A DNA stretch of 40,263 nucleotides from DASSKO01 sp035690425 (GTDB lineage: Bacteria; Actinomycetota; Actinomycetes; Propionibacteriales; Nocardioidaceae), in contig DASSKO010000102.1 of assembly GCA_035690425.1 (NCBI GenBank), positions 1 through 40,263 of the forward strand. Reading direction: 5' to 3'. Under the pieces are notes generated by a model. The model ran no database searches. It was not told where the DNA came from and saw nothing but the letters and a program-made list of their open reading frames with translations. This document shows, piece after piece, positions 15,085 through 23,795 of this stretch. The stretch's first letter is position 1. Each line of letters starts with the position of its first letter. The position numbers were made by a program, and so were the translations under genes.

Positions 15085-16257
15085 GTGGACGTGGATCTGG
15101 TTGTCGTCGGGTCGGGATTCTTCGGCCTGACCATCGCCGAGCGGTGCGCCAACGAGCTGGGGCTGAAGGTGCTCGTCCTCGACCGCCGCAGTCACATCGG
15201 CGGCAACGCCTACAGCGCGCCAGAGCCCGAGACCGGGATCGAGGTGCACCAGTACGGCGCTCACCTGTTCCACACCTCCAACAAGCGGGTATGGGACTAC
15301 GTCAACCGGTTCACCTCCTTCACCGGCTACCAGCACCGGGTGTTCACGATCTACCAGGACCGGGTCTACCCGATGCCGGTCAACCTGGCCACGATCTGCG
15401 AGTACTTCGGTCGCTACCTGACACCGGACCAGGCGCGCGCGCTGGTCGCCGAGCAGGCCGACGAGATCGACTCAGCCGATGCCCAGAACTTCGAGGAGAA
15501 GGGCATCTCCCTGGTCGGTCGTCCGCTGTACGAGGCGTTCTTCCGGGGCTACACCGCCAAGCAGTGGCAGACCGATCCCAAGGAGCTCTCCGCAGCGATC
15601 GTCTCGCGGCTGCCGGTGCGCTACAACTTCGACAACCGGTACTTCAACGACACCTACGAGGGCCTCCCCACCGACGGATACACCGCCTGGCTGGAGCGGA
15701 TGGCAGACCACCCTGACATCGAGGTGCGGCTCGACACCGACTTCTTCGACCTGCGCGGCGAGATCGTCGGCAAGATCCCGGTGGTGTACACGGGGCCGGT
15801 CGACGCTTACTTCGACTACGAGGCCGGCGCGTTGTCGTGGCGCACGCTGGACTTCGAGCTCGAGGTCAAGCCAGTCGGTGACTTCCAGGGCACCTCGGTG
15901 ATGAACTACGCCGCCGAGGAGGTGCCATATACCCGGATCCACGAGTTCCGGCACTTCCACCCCGAGCGCGACTATCCCACGGACAAGACCGTGATCATGC
16001 GGGAGTACTCCCGGTTCGCGGAGAAGGGCGACGAGCCGTACTACCCGGTCAACACCGCGGAGGACCGGGAGAAGCTGTTGCGGTACCGCGAGCTGGCCAA
16101 GGCCGAACCGCACGTGCTCTTCGGTGGCCGGCTCGGCACCTACAAGTACCTCGACATGCACATGGCCATCGGCTCGGCGCTGTCGATGTTCGACAACAAG
16201 CTGCGCCCCTACTTCGCCGAGGGCGTCGACTTCGCCAGCGGCGGGGTCGATGAGTGA
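15085..16257 (+). CDS. glf: UDP-galactopyranose mutase
   Basis: 390 residues. A flavoenzyme that interconverts UDP-galactopyranose and UDP-galactofuranose, the donor for galactofuranan. The FAD-binding GSGFFGL begins at residue 9, followed by VLVLDRRSHIGGNAYS, the substrate region YGAHLFHTSN, NLATICEYFG, FFRGYTAKQW and the C-terminal FGGRLGTYKYLDMHMAIG, all typical of bacterial Glf. The GTG start has AAGGAG seven bases upstream. It opens an operon of four overlapping genes with the galactan polymerase and the ABC exporter. galE, which makes its substrate, lies 6.5 kb on. Confidence 0.97.
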   Translation: MDVDLVVVGSGFFGLTIAERCANELGLKVLVLDRRSHIGGNAYSAPEPETGIEVHQYGAHLFHTSNKRVWDYVNRFTSFTGYQHRVFTIYQDRVYPMPVNLATICEYFGRYLTPDQARALVAEQADEIDSADAQNFEEKGISLVGRPLYEAFFRGYTAKQWQTDPKELSAAIVSRLPVRYNFDNRYFNDTYEGLPTDGYTAWLERMADHPDIEVRLDTDFFDLRGEIVGKIPVVYTGPVDAYFDYEAGALSWRTLDFELEVKPVGDFQGTSVMNYAAEEVPYTRIHEFRHFHPERDYPTDKTVIMREYSRFAEKGDEPYYPVNTAEDREKLLRYRELAKAEPHVLFGGRLGTYKYLDMHMAIGSALSMFDNKLRPYFAEGVDFASGGVDE

Positions 16258-18185
16258 CCGCTGACCCTGGCAGGACGCCGGCCCCACCGCCGGTCCCATC
16301 ACCGGCGCCATCACCGGCGCCATCATCGGGTCCCGCAGCGGTGCTCCAGCGGGTGGTCCTGCCGGTGGACGCGCCCGTCGGGGTGCTGCCGCTCTACGTC
16401 GAGGGAGCGCGCAGCCCAGAGCTGGTGCTCGACCGTCGACGGCACCGAGTGCCGGCCGGGCAGCGGGTGTCGTTCGCCACCTACGTCAACGCGTTCCCCG
16501 CGTCGTACTGGCAGCACTGGACGTCGGTGCGCCAGGTGTGCCTCGCGGTGGAGCTCGACGGCCCGGCGACGGTCGAGGTCTTCCGGACCGACGCCGCCGG
16601 CCGGGCCCGCCGGTTCCGCCGGATGGCTCTTGCCGCGGCCGGCCGGCTCGAGGTGATCCTGCCGGTCGCCGGCTTCAGCGCCGGCGGGTGGTACTGGTTC
16701 GAGGTCGTCGCCGCCGGTTCCGACGTACTCCTCACCTCTGCCGCCTGGACCGATCCCGGGGCCTCGGCAGCGCCGCGGGAGCAGCCGACGGCGTCGATCG
16801 GCGTCACGACCTTCGACCGCGTCGACTCCTGCGCGCAGCTGCTCGCACGGATCGCGGAGGACGATGATCTGGTCGCCCTGCTGGACCACGTGTACGTCGT
16901 AGACCAGGGGACCCGGCGAGTGGTGGAGTCCGCGGCGTTCTCGGCGCCGGCCGCCCGGCTGGGCGACCGGCTGCGGGTGATCGAGCAGCCCAACCTCGGT
17001 GGCTCGGGAGGCTTTGCCCGGGCCCAGCTGGAGACTCTGCGTGCCGGGCGCAGCGACGCCGTGCTGCTGCTCGACGACGACATCGCGGTCGACACCGAGC
17101 TGCTGCGCCGGGCGATCGTCTTCGCGGGCCGGTGCACGCGCCCGACCATCGTGGGCGGGCAGATGCTGGCGCTGAGCCGCCCCACCGAGCTGCACGCGAT
17201 GGGAGAGCGGGTCGAACGTCGGCGTTTCCACTGGGGGCCGGTCGACCCCGCCCACCGTGACCACGACCTGGCTGCGGTGAACCTGCGGGACGCGCCGTGG
17301 CTGCACCGCCGGGAGGACGTCGACTACAACGGCTGGTGGACCTGTCTCATCCCGGTCTCCGTCCTCGCCGCCGTCGGCCTGTCGATGCCACTGTTCTTGA
17401 AGTGGGACGACGCCGAGTACGGTCTGCGCGCCGGCGCCGCCGGCCATCCGACCGTGACGCTGCCCGGCGTCGGGGTGTGGCACGTGCCGTGGTGGGACAA
17501 GGACGACACCATCGACTGGCAGGCCTACTTCCACCAGCGAAACAGGGTGATCACCGCGCTGCTGCACTCGCCGTACTCGCACGGCGGTGCACTGGTGCCC
17601 GAGCTGATGGCGCACCAGGTGAAGCACCTGGGCGCGATGCAGTACTCGACGGCCGAGCTGCGGCGGCAGGCGGTGGTCGACGCGCTCGCCGGTCCTGAGA
17701 TGCTGCACCAGGCCCTGCCGACCAAGCAGGGTGAGGTGCGGCGGCTGCGTGCTCGGTTCGCCGATGCGCAGGTGCGGCCCGCGCCCGCCGCGGCAGCGTT
17801 GGCGACGGAGCGCAGCCGGCCCTCCCGTCCGCTGCTGCTGCTCGGTGCCGTGCGTGGTGCCGTCCGGCAGCTGAGACCAAGCACACAGCCCGGCGGGCCG
17901 GACGCGGGCCCAAACGAGCTGGTTCTGGGTCATGACCAGGCATACTGGTGGCGGTTGTTCCGCGCCGACTCGGCAGTTGTCCGGACCGCCGACGGCAGCG
18001 GAGTTGTGCACTATCGCCGAGACCGCCGCACCTTCGCCGGCCTGCTGCGGTGCAGCGCGTCCGCGCACCGGCGGCTGCACCGGCAGTGGCCGGGCCTGGC
18101 CGCGCGCTACCGCGAGGCACTGCCACGGCTGGTCTCCGCGGCAACGTGGCAACAGACCTTCGACTCCGTAGGAAGGGACGCATGA
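16254..18185 (+). CDS. glfT2: GlfT2-like galactofuranosyltransferase (galactan polymerase)
   Basis: 643 residues, like mycobacterial GlfT2 (Rv3808c). Extends lipid-linked galactan with galactofuranose from UDP-Galf. An N-terminal jellyroll-like part (about 30-175, with FATYVNAFPASYWQHWT) precedes the GT-A domain: NLGGSGGFARA (247-257), metal-binding DDD (274-276), GWW (360-362), FLKWDDAEYGLRA with D385, D386 and E388, and VWHVPWWDKDD with H410. These match the GlfT2 catalytic set. Residues 8-28 are a Pro-Ala-Ser tract coded by a 12-bp repeat that GlfT2 normally lacks. The GTG overlaps the glf stop by four bases. Confidence 0.9.
   Translation: MTADPGRTPAPPPVPSPAPSPAPSSGPAAVLQRVVLPVDAPVGVLPLYVEGARSPELVLDRRRHRVPAGQRVSFATYVNAFPASYWQHWTSVRQVCLAVELDGPATVEVFRTDAAGRARRFRRMALAAAGRLEVILPVAGFSAGGWYWFEVVAAGSDVLLTSAAWTDPGASAAPREQPTASIGVTTFDRVDSCAQLLARIAEDDDLVALLDHVYVVDQGTRRVVESAAFSAPAARLGDRLRVIEQPNLGGSGGFARAQLETLRAGRSDAVLLLDDDIAVDTELLRRAIVFAGRCTRPTIVGGQMLALSRPTELHAMGERVERRRFHWGPVDPAHRDHDLAAVNLRDAPWLHRREDVDYNGWWTCLIPVSVLAAVGLSMPLFLKWDDAEYGLRAGAAGHPTVTLPGVGVWHVPWWDKDDTIDWQAYFHQRNRVITALLHSPYSHGGALVPELMAHQVKHLGAMQYSTAELRRQAVVDALAGPEMLHQALPTKQGEVRRLRARFADAQVRPAPAAAALATERSRPSRPLLLLGAVRGAVRQLRPSTQPGGPDAGPNELVLGHDQAYWWRLFRADSAVVRTADGSGVVHYRRDRRTFAGLLRCSASAHRRLHRQWPGLAARYREALPRLVSAATWQQTFDSVGRDA
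16282..16329. repeat. 12-bp minisatellite, copy B (start of glfT2)
   Basis: Four 12-bp units on the plus strand: CCCCACCGCCGG, TCCCATCACCGG, CGCCATCACCGG, CGCCATCATCGG. As reverse complements they read CCGATGATGGCG, CCGGTGATGGCG, CCGGTGATGGGA, CCGGCGGTGGGG, close to copy C (CCGGTGATCGGC). They code for PPVPSPAPSPAPSSG, a probable disordered leader. Confidence 0.8.
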
Positions 18186-19090
18186 GCGTGGCTGAGTCAA
18201 CACCGGGCTCGCGGCACGGTCTGGAGCTTCGAGACCCCGGTGGTGGAGGCGGGCTGCTGGACGTCTTCCGGCACCGCTATCTGCTCAAGCTGCTGGTCCG
18301 CAAGGAAGTCAAGGTCCGCTACCAGGGCACCGTCCTCGGGATGGCGTGGAGCTACGCCAAACCGCTGATGCGCTTCTTCGTCTATTTCGTCGTGATCGGC
18401 CAGGTGCTAGGCCTGGTCCGGTCCATCCCGAACTTCGCGGTGCACATCGTGTCGGGCATGGTGTGCGTGCAGCTGTTCAACGAGGTGTTCCAGTCCACGA
18501 CCAACTCGGTGGTGCGCAACAAGGCGCTGGTGCGCAAGATCTTCTTGCCACGGGAACTCTTCCCGGTCGCATCGGTGTTCGTGTCGTTGGTCAACATCAT
18601 CCCGTTCCTCGTCGTGCTCCTGCTGGCGTCGATCGCCACCGGCTGGACGCCGGAGTGGCAGACGCTGCCGGCCTTGGTGCTCGGGATCACCCTGGTGGCG
18701 ATGTTCGGCATGTCGCTCGGTCTGTTCTTCAGCGGGTTCAACGTCTACTTCCGCGACTTCGGCAAGGTGGTCGATGTCGTGACAACTCTGACACCCTGGT
18801 CGGTGCCGATGATCTATGCCTTCGACATGATCGCCGAGCAGCTGAAAGGCCACTCGGTGCTGCTGGAGCTGTACCTGGCCAACCCGGTCGCGATCTCGGG
18901 CATGCTGGTGCAGCGCGCCTTCTGGATTCCGACCGTCGAGGGTGAGCCGATCAAGGATCCTTCCGTACTGGAGCTTGCGCCCGATCTGTTCTGGCGCGGG
19001 TTGATCCTGCTCGCGGCATCGGTCGTGATCCTCGCCGTGGCGCAGCGCGTCTTCAAGCGGCTCGAGGGCAGCTTCGCGGAGCAGCTGTAG
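18182..19090 (+). CDS. wzm: ABC-2 type polysaccharide exporter, permease
   Basis: 302 residues. The membrane part of a Wzm-Wzt exporter that moves lipid-linked polysaccharide across the membrane. After a cytoplasmic lead come VRKEVKVRYQGTVLGMAWSYAKPL (the conserved coupling stretch of ABC-2 permeases) and six membrane helices, among them FFVYFVVIGQVLGLV and NIIPFLVVLLLASIATGW. ATG 18182 overlaps the glfT2 stop (ATGA), with GGAAGG upstream; wzt follows with no gap. The neighbours point to galactan as cargo, by analogy with Rv3783. Confidence 0.93.
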   Translation: MSVAESTPGSRHGLELRDPGGGGGLLDVFRHRYLLKLLVRKEVKVRYQGTVLGMAWSYAKPLMRFFVYFVVIGQVLGLVRSIPNFAVHIVSGMVCVQLFNEVFQSTTNSVVRNKALVRKIFLPRELFPVASVFVSLVNIIPFLVVLLLASIATGWTPEWQTLPALVLGITLVAMFGMSLGLFFSGFNVYFRDFGKVVDVVTTLTPWSVPMIYAFDMIAEQLKGHSVLLELYLANPVAISGMLVQRAFWIPTVEGEPIKDPSVLELAPDLFWRGLILLAASVVILAVAQRVFKRLEGSFAEQL

Positions 19091-19852
19091 ATGGCGGCGT
19101 CGATCGTGGTGGACTCGGTCAGCAAGCAGTTCACCCTGCGCCATGCCAAGACGCTCAAGCGGATGACGACCCAGCTCATCCGACGGGAGCCGCTCAAGGG
19201 CTCATTCCACGCGCTCGACGACGTGTCGTTCAGCGTGCAGCCGGGCGAGTCCATCGGCCTGATGGGTCACAACGGCTCCGGCAAGTCCACGCTGCTCAAG
19301 CTGATCTCCGGCGTCATGCGGCCGGACTCGGGGTCGGTGCGCGTCGCCGGGCGGATCGCCGGGCTGATCGGTGTCGGTGCCGGCTTCCATCCGGACATGA
19401 CCGGCCGGCAGAACATCTACCTCAACGGCGCGATCATCGGGATGAGCGAGGCGGAGATCAACGCCAAGCTCGACGCGATGGTCGACTTCGCCGATGTGGG
19501 CAAGTTCCTCGACTCCGAGGTACGGCACTACTCGTCCGGCATGTACATGCGCCTCGGCTTCGCGGTCGCCGTACACGCCGACTCCGACGTCTTCCTCGTC
19601 GACGAGGGCCTGGCGGTCGGTGACGCTCCCTTCAAGCGCAAATGCATCCGCAAGATCAAGGATCTGCACGAGGAGGGACGCACCATGTTCTTCGTCAGCC
19701 ACAGCACGGGACAGGTGAAGCAGTTGTGTGACCGCGCGGTGGTGCTGCAGGAGGGGCGGATGGTGCTCGACAGCACGCCGGAAGAGGCCGAGACCTATCT
19801 GCATCAGGTCGAGGGCGAAGACGACGATGTTCCCGGAGACGACGACATCTGA
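19091..19852 (+). CDS. wzt: ABC polysaccharide exporter, ATPase
   Basis: 253 residues. Walker A GHNGSGKST (59-67), signature YSSGM (147-151) and Walker B VFLVDEG (167-173) are intact, and the switch His lies in FFVSHSTGQV. The Wzt-specific segment VGAGFHPDMTGRQNIYLNG is present. The protein stops soon after the nucleotide-binding domain with an acidic tail, so there is no C-terminal carbohydrate-binding domain of the type that reads the non-reducing cap in O9a-like systems. Export should therefore not need a capped chain, as in Rv3781-type galactan export. The ATG directly follows the wzm stop. Confidence 0.95.
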   Translation: MAASIVVDSVSKQFTLRHAKTLKRMTTQLIRREPLKGSFHALDDVSFSVQPGESIGLMGHNGSGKSTLLKLISGVMRPDSGSVRVAGRIAGLIGVGAGFHPDMTGRQNIYLNGAIIGMSEAEINAKLDAMVDFADVGKFLDSEVRHYSSGMYMRLGFAVAVHADSDVFLVDEGLAVGDAPFKRKCIRKIKDLHEEGRTMFFVSHSTGQVKQLCDRAVVLQEGRMVLDSTPEEAETYLHQVEGEDDDVPGDDDI

Positions 19853-19937
19853 ACCTGCCGTCCGAGAAATATCTCTCTGTGTAGTTTTGTGATTACGCTG
19901 CGCGCCCAACGGTCCTGCGGTGACACTGGAGGCTCCC

Positions 19938-19953
19938 GACCTCAGCCGAGGTC
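19938..19953 (+). promoter_or_regulatory. Hairpin in the leader of the amidase gene
   Basis: GACCTC AGCC GAGGTC forms a perfect 6-bp stem in the 127-base gap before the amidase ATG at 19980. The gap starts with an AT-rich stretch (19864-19899) holding a TACGCT at 19894-19899 that could be a -10 box. It does not match the ydaO or other riboswitch patterns I know. Role unknown. Confidence 0.35.
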
Positions 19954-19979
19954 ACCTAGCCACTTCCGGGAGTCAGTAG

Positions 19980-22757
19980 ATGACATCGGGTCGTCCCCGC
20001 GCCCGCTGCGGCGCTGCCTTGCGCACCGCTGGATCGGTGCCCCCTCTCGTCCTCAGCACGTTCCTGGCCACCGCGCTGGGCGCTGCCGTGCTCGCTGGCC
20101 CGCCGGCCGCGCACTCGACTGATGCGGCCCCGAGCGGTCCGGTGTTGCTGGCCCCCTCGGCCGATCGTGAGCCGGTGGCGCCGGACGTCACCGAGGTGCC
20201 GGTGCCGGGTACGTCGGCCGAGGGGCTGGCCGTCGCCGGCGCCGCGGCAGACCGCGAGGGTCGTGCACTGGCGGCGCTGAGCGATACCGAGGAAGCCGAC
20301 GGGTACGTCATCGCCGGCGCCACCTGGGAGCCCGGCACCGCGCCGGAGGACATGGTCGTCGAGGTGCGCACGCTCGAGGGCGAGGAGTGGACCGACTGGG
20401 AGCCGATCGAGGTGCACGCGGACCACGGACCCAACCCTGGATCGGCCGAGGCGCGCAATGCCCGCGACGGCAGCGACGCCATCGTGCTCGGCGCGGTGGA
20501 CGAGGTGCAGACCCGCGTCACGAGCGCCGACGGCTCCGCGCCGGAGGACCTGGAACTGGCCGTGATCGAGTCCGACCCGGTGGAGGCCGACAAGCCTGTC
20601 GCGGTCGAGGGCGAGCTCACCAACGTAGCCGCGACCACCGCCCGGCGGCCGCGGATCTTCAGCCGCAGCCAGTGGGGCGCCGACGAGAGCCTGCGCAGCG
20701 GGTCTCCGAGTTATGGGGAGATCAACGCGGGGTTCGTGCACCACACCGTGAACGCCAATGGCTACACGCGCGACGAGGTGCCGTCGATCATCCGCGGGAT
20801 CTACGCCTACCACACCCGGAGCCGCGGCTGGAGCGACGTCGGCTACAACTTCCTGGTCGACCGGTTCGGCCGGATCTGGGAGGGACGCTACGGCGGCGTG
20901 AGCCGTCCGGTGATCGGTGCGCACACCTTTGGCTACAACGACGACGCCTTCGCGATGTCGGCGATCGGCAACTTCGACGAGGTGCGCCCCAGCGCGGCGA
21001 TGGTCAACGCCTATGGCCGGTTGATGGCGTGGAAGCTCGGCCTGCATGGCGTGGACCTCGACAAGCCGGCAGTGCTCGACGGCGACACCTTCGCCGCGAT
21101 CAACGGACATCGCGACGCGGCCTCGACGGCATGCCCGGGCTGGTACCTGTACCAGCGTCTCGACACCATCCGTCGCAAGGCCGCTGAGTACCAGCGACCG
21201 CCCGCGCCGCCCACGCCGCCGACGCCACCCGCACGTCCCGCCCGACCCGTGCCCCATGACCTGGCCGGGTCCGACGATGCCGACCTGCTGCTCCGCGTGC
21301 CGCACCGGGGCGTGATCAAGGTGCGCGAAGGTCAGGGCGGTCCGGGCTTCTCCCGCCAGCGGGTCACATCGCGCCGGATGCCGGGCAGCGACCTCGTCCT
21401 CGTGTCGCCGGACCTGACCGGCGACGGCAACCCGGACCTGGTGGCACGGCCGAAGCCGTGGCGCACCCGGGTCTGGCCCGGAGACGGTGACGGCGACTTC
21501 GGCCGTCCGCGCCGGGGGACCAACGTGTTCAAGTCCTCCGACCTCTTGATCGCCGTGGGCGACCTCGACGGCGACGACCGCAACGACCTGGTCTCCCGCT
21601 CGGCCTCCGACGGCGCGGTCTACCTGCACCGCGGCAACGGCCGGGGCCGCTTCCTGGCCCCACGTCTCGTCGCACGGCACAAGAAATCCTGGCGCTGGAT
21701 GGCCGGCGTCGGCGACATCAACGGTGACCGCAAGCCTGACATCGTTGCGCTGGACGGCAACGACGGCCGCCTCCGCGCATACTTCGGTGACGGCCGTGGC
21801 CACGTCGGCCGTGGTCATGTCATCGCCGAGCGCTGGGGGAGCAAGCGGCTGGTCGCCGGCGGGGTCAACCTGGGGATGAGCCGCACGGTCGACCTGATGG
21901 TTCAGGAGCGCAACGGTCAGGTGTGGATGTATCAGTTCGGCGGCGACGGCAAGATCCGCACCCGCACGGGCAACTGGTCGGGCATGAAGAACCTCGACCG
22001 GCTCTCGGCGGTGCCGGATGTGACTGGTGACGAGCGGGCCGACCTGGTCGGCCGCCGAGACGACGGCACGGTCGTCGTGATGGCGGGCAACGGCGGCAGC
22101 TGGTTCGGCCGCCCGAAGGTCACCGGTGCGGCATCGAAGGGCGCCGACAAGCTGCTGTCCGCAGGCGACTGGGACGGTGACGGCGTCAACGATGTGCTCG
22201 CACGCTTCGCGTCCACCGGCCGCATGCACCTGTGGAGCGGCAACGGGTCCGGGAAACTGTCACATCTCGTGCGCTGGAGCGGCTGGGGAAGTTTCGACCA
22301 CGTGGTGCCCGCGGGAGACGTGACCGGTGACGGGGTCGACGACCTGATGGCGCAGGACGAGCGGCGCCGGATGTGGGTCTACCCCGGCACCGGTGAACCA
22401 CGGACCGCCAAGCGCTTCCTCGCGCGGCGGTCGATGATCAGGTCCGACCTCGCGATCGCCGCCGGGCAATGGAACCGCGGTGACACGCCGGACGTGATCG
22501 TGCGCAGCACGGGCGGTGACCTGTACCTCTACCCCGCGAACGGCCGCGGGCGACTCCTGGCACCTCAGCGGATCGGCCGCGGGTACGGCGAGTACGACCG
22601 GATCGTCGGCGTGGGCGACATGAGCGGCGACGGACACCCCGACCTTCTCGCCCACGGGCGGGAGAACGGCCACCTGTGGCTGCTGCCGGGCCGACCCGGT
22701 GGTCTGCAGACCCGGCAGTACGTCGGCAGCGCACCCAAGCTGGACCTGCTCGGCTGA
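19980..22757 (+). CDS. Secreted N-acetylmuramoyl-L-alanine amidase with FG-GAP propeller
   Basis: 925 residues. A signal peptide (hydrophobic 20-40, Ala-rich end near 45) leads to an N-terminal accessory region, then a PGRP/Amidase_2 domain at about 226-398: IFSRSQWGADES, FVHHTVNANGY with zinc His254 or 255, YNFLVDRFGRIWEGRYGG, and GHRDAASTACPG with H377 and C385. These zinc ligands indicate an active enzyme that cuts the lactyl-amide bond of peptidoglycan. A Pro-rich linker (406-425) leads to about seven FG-GAP/VCBS repeats with DLTGDGNPDLV, DINGDRKPDIV and DWDGDGVNDVL-type calcium loops, a probable seven-bladed propeller binding wall glycan or protein. GGGAG lies upstream of ATG 19980. Confidence 0.92.
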   Translation: MTSGRPRARCGAALRTAGSVPPLVLSTFLATALGAAVLAGPPAAHSTDAAPSGPVLLAPSADREPVAPDVTEVPVPGTSAEGLAVAGAAADREGRALAALSDTEEADGYVIAGATWEPGTAPEDMVVEVRTLEGEEWTDWEPIEVHADHGPNPGSAEARNARDGSDAIVLGAVDEVQTRVTSADGSAPEDLELAVIESDPVEADKPVAVEGELTNVAATTARRPRIFSRSQWGADESLRSGSPSYGEINAGFVHHTVNANGYTRDEVPSIIRGIYAYHTRSRGWSDVGYNFLVDRFGRIWEGRYGGVSRPVIGAHTFGYNDDAFAMSAIGNFDEVRPSAAMVNAYGRLMAWKLGLHGVDLDKPAVLDGDTFAAINGHRDAASTACPGWYLYQRLDTIRRKAAEYQRPPAPPTPPTPPARPARPVPHDLAGSDDADLLLRVPHRGVIKVREGQGGPGFSRQRVTSRRMPGSDLVLVSPDLTGDGNPDLVARPKPWRTRVWPGDGDGDFGRPRRGTNVFKSSDLLIAVGDLDGDDRNDLVSRSASDGAVYLHRGNGRGRFLAPRLVARHKKSWRWMAGVGDINGDRKPDIVALDGNDGRLRAYFGDGRGHVGRGHVIAERWGSKRLVAGGVNLGMSRTVDLMVQERNGQVWMYQFGGDGKIRTRTGNWSGMKNLDRLSAVPDVTGDERADLVGRRDDGTVVVMAGNGGSWFGRPKVTGAASKGADKLLSAGDWDGDGVNDVLARFASTGRMHLWSGNGSGKLSHLVRWSGWGSFDHVVPAGDVTGDGVDDLMAQDERRRMWVYPGTGEPRTAKRFLARRSMIRSDLAIAAGQWNRGDTPDVIVRSTGGDLYLYPANGRGRLLAPQRIGRGYGEYDRIVGVGDMSGDGHPDLLAHGRENGHLWLLPGRPGGLQTRQYVGSAPKLDLLG

Positions 22758-22770
22758 GTCGACGGCAGCG

Positions 22771-22796
22771 CCAGCCGGGGTCAACGCCCCGGCTGG
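22771..22796. terminator. Bidirectional hairpin terminator between amidase and galE
   Basis: Perfect 10-bp inverted repeat CCAGCCGGGG / CCCCGGCTGG with a 6-base loop (TCAACG) that contains the galE stop codon. There is no T-tract, as is common for actinobacterial terminators. It sits between two convergent genes and so can serve both. Confidence 0.65.
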
Positions 22797-23764
22797 TGCT
22801 GCCAGGCCTCCCACGACGAGTCGACAATGCTCGGCAGAGCGTGGGAGGCCCGCCAGCCGAGCACGTCGGCGATCCGTGAGACATCGGCGACCAGGGTCGC
22901 GGGGTCGCCGGGCCGCCGGCCGGCGCGCTGCGGGCGCAGCTGGTGACCGGTGGACGCAGCAACCTGGTCGAGCACCTCGAGCACCGACGCGCCCGAACCG
23001 GTGCCCACGTTGAAGATCTCGTGCGGACGGTCGTCGCGGGCGAGGTAGTCCAGGGCGGCCAGATGCGCGTCTGCCAGGTCGAGCACGTGCACGTAGTCGC
23101 GGATGCAGGTGCCGTCGGGGGTCGCGTAGTCGTCGCCGAAGACGGTCGGCTGCTGCCCGTTCGACAACGCGCGCAGCACGATCGGGATCAGGTTGAACAC
23201 CCCGGGGTCACCGAGCGCCGGCCAGCCCGCGCCCGCGACGTTGAAGTAGCGCAGGTTGACCGTGCGCAGGCCCCACGCGGCGCCGGCCGCACGGTTCATC
23301 CACTCACCGACCAGCTTCGTCTCGCCGTACGGACTGATCGGGGCCGGGCGGGCGTCCTCACCGATCAACGCGCCCTCGGGCACGTCGGGCAGCCCGTACG
23401 TCGCGGCCGACGACGAGAACATCAGCTTGTGCACCTGCGTCTGCTCCATCGCCTGCAGCAGGTTGGCCAACCCGCCGACGTTCTGCGTGTAGTACCAGGC
23501 GGGGCGCTCGGCCGACTCGCCCACCTGCTTCTTGGCGGCGATGTGGATGACGGACTCGACACCGTGCTCGGCCATGGTCGCGGCCAGCTTGCCCACCGAG
23601 TCGTCGGTGGCGAGGTCGATCCGAGCCAGCGCCGCCCCGCCGATGCGCTCAGCCGATCCGGTGCTGAGGTCGTCGACGACCACCACCTCGTCGCCTCGGT
23701 CGAGCAGCAGACGGACAACGTGTGCGCCGATGTAGCCGGCGCCTCCGGTGACGAGGACGCTCAT
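22781..23764 (-). CDS. galE: UDP-glucose 4-epimerase
   Basis: 327 residues, extended short-chain dehydrogenase. Interconverts UDP-glucose and UDP-galactose using bound NAD. TGGAGYIG (6-13), VVVVDDLSTG, the FSSSAATYG segment (117-124) and the catalytic YGETK with Y146 and K150 are intact, as are LRYFNVAGA and RDYVHVLDLADAH, which mark the GalE branch. It supplies the UDP-galactopyranose that Glf uses. A GTG at 23773 is in frame, but ATG 23764 lies 7 bases after a TAGGGT -10 box and is preferred. The 3' end forms part of the terminator hairpin shared with the amidase gene. Confidence 0.93.
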   Translation of the reverse strand: MSVLVTGGAGYIGAHVVRLLLDRGDEVVVVDDLSTGSAERIGGAALARIDLATDDSVGKLAATMAEHGVESVIHIAAKKQVGESAERPAWYYTQNVGGLANLLQAMEQTQVHKLMFSSSAATYGLPDVPEGALIGEDARPAPISPYGETKLVGEWMNRAAGAAWGLRTVNLRYFNVAGAGWPALGDPGVFNLIPIVLRALSNGQQPTVFGDDYATPDGTCIRDYVHVLDLADAHLAALDYLARDDRPHEIFNVGTGSGASVLEVLDQVAASTGHQLRPQRAGRRPGDPATLVADVSRIADVLGWRASHALPSIVDSSWEAWQHQPGR

Positions 23765-23771
23765 GCGCGCC

Positions 23772-23777
23772 ACCCTA
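23772..23777 (-). promoter_or_regulatory. Leaderless -10 box for galE
   Basis: On the minus strand TAGGGT, 7 bases, then ATG 23764; the gap has no ribosome site. Confidence 0.45.
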
Positions 23778-23795
23778 GCGGTCCGCGCTGCCGCT

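Noticed and set aside
19853..19979. Cyclic-di-AMP (ydaO) riboswitch before the amidase
   Set aside because: Such switches often precede actinobacterial wall hydrolases, but the conserved core sequences are absent; only one small hairpin is present.
19956..22229. 757-codon open frame on the minus strand across the amidase gene
   Set aside because: Shadow of the amidase frame; no domain, no ribosome site, and the amidase frame has clear signal peptide, zinc site and propeller motifs.
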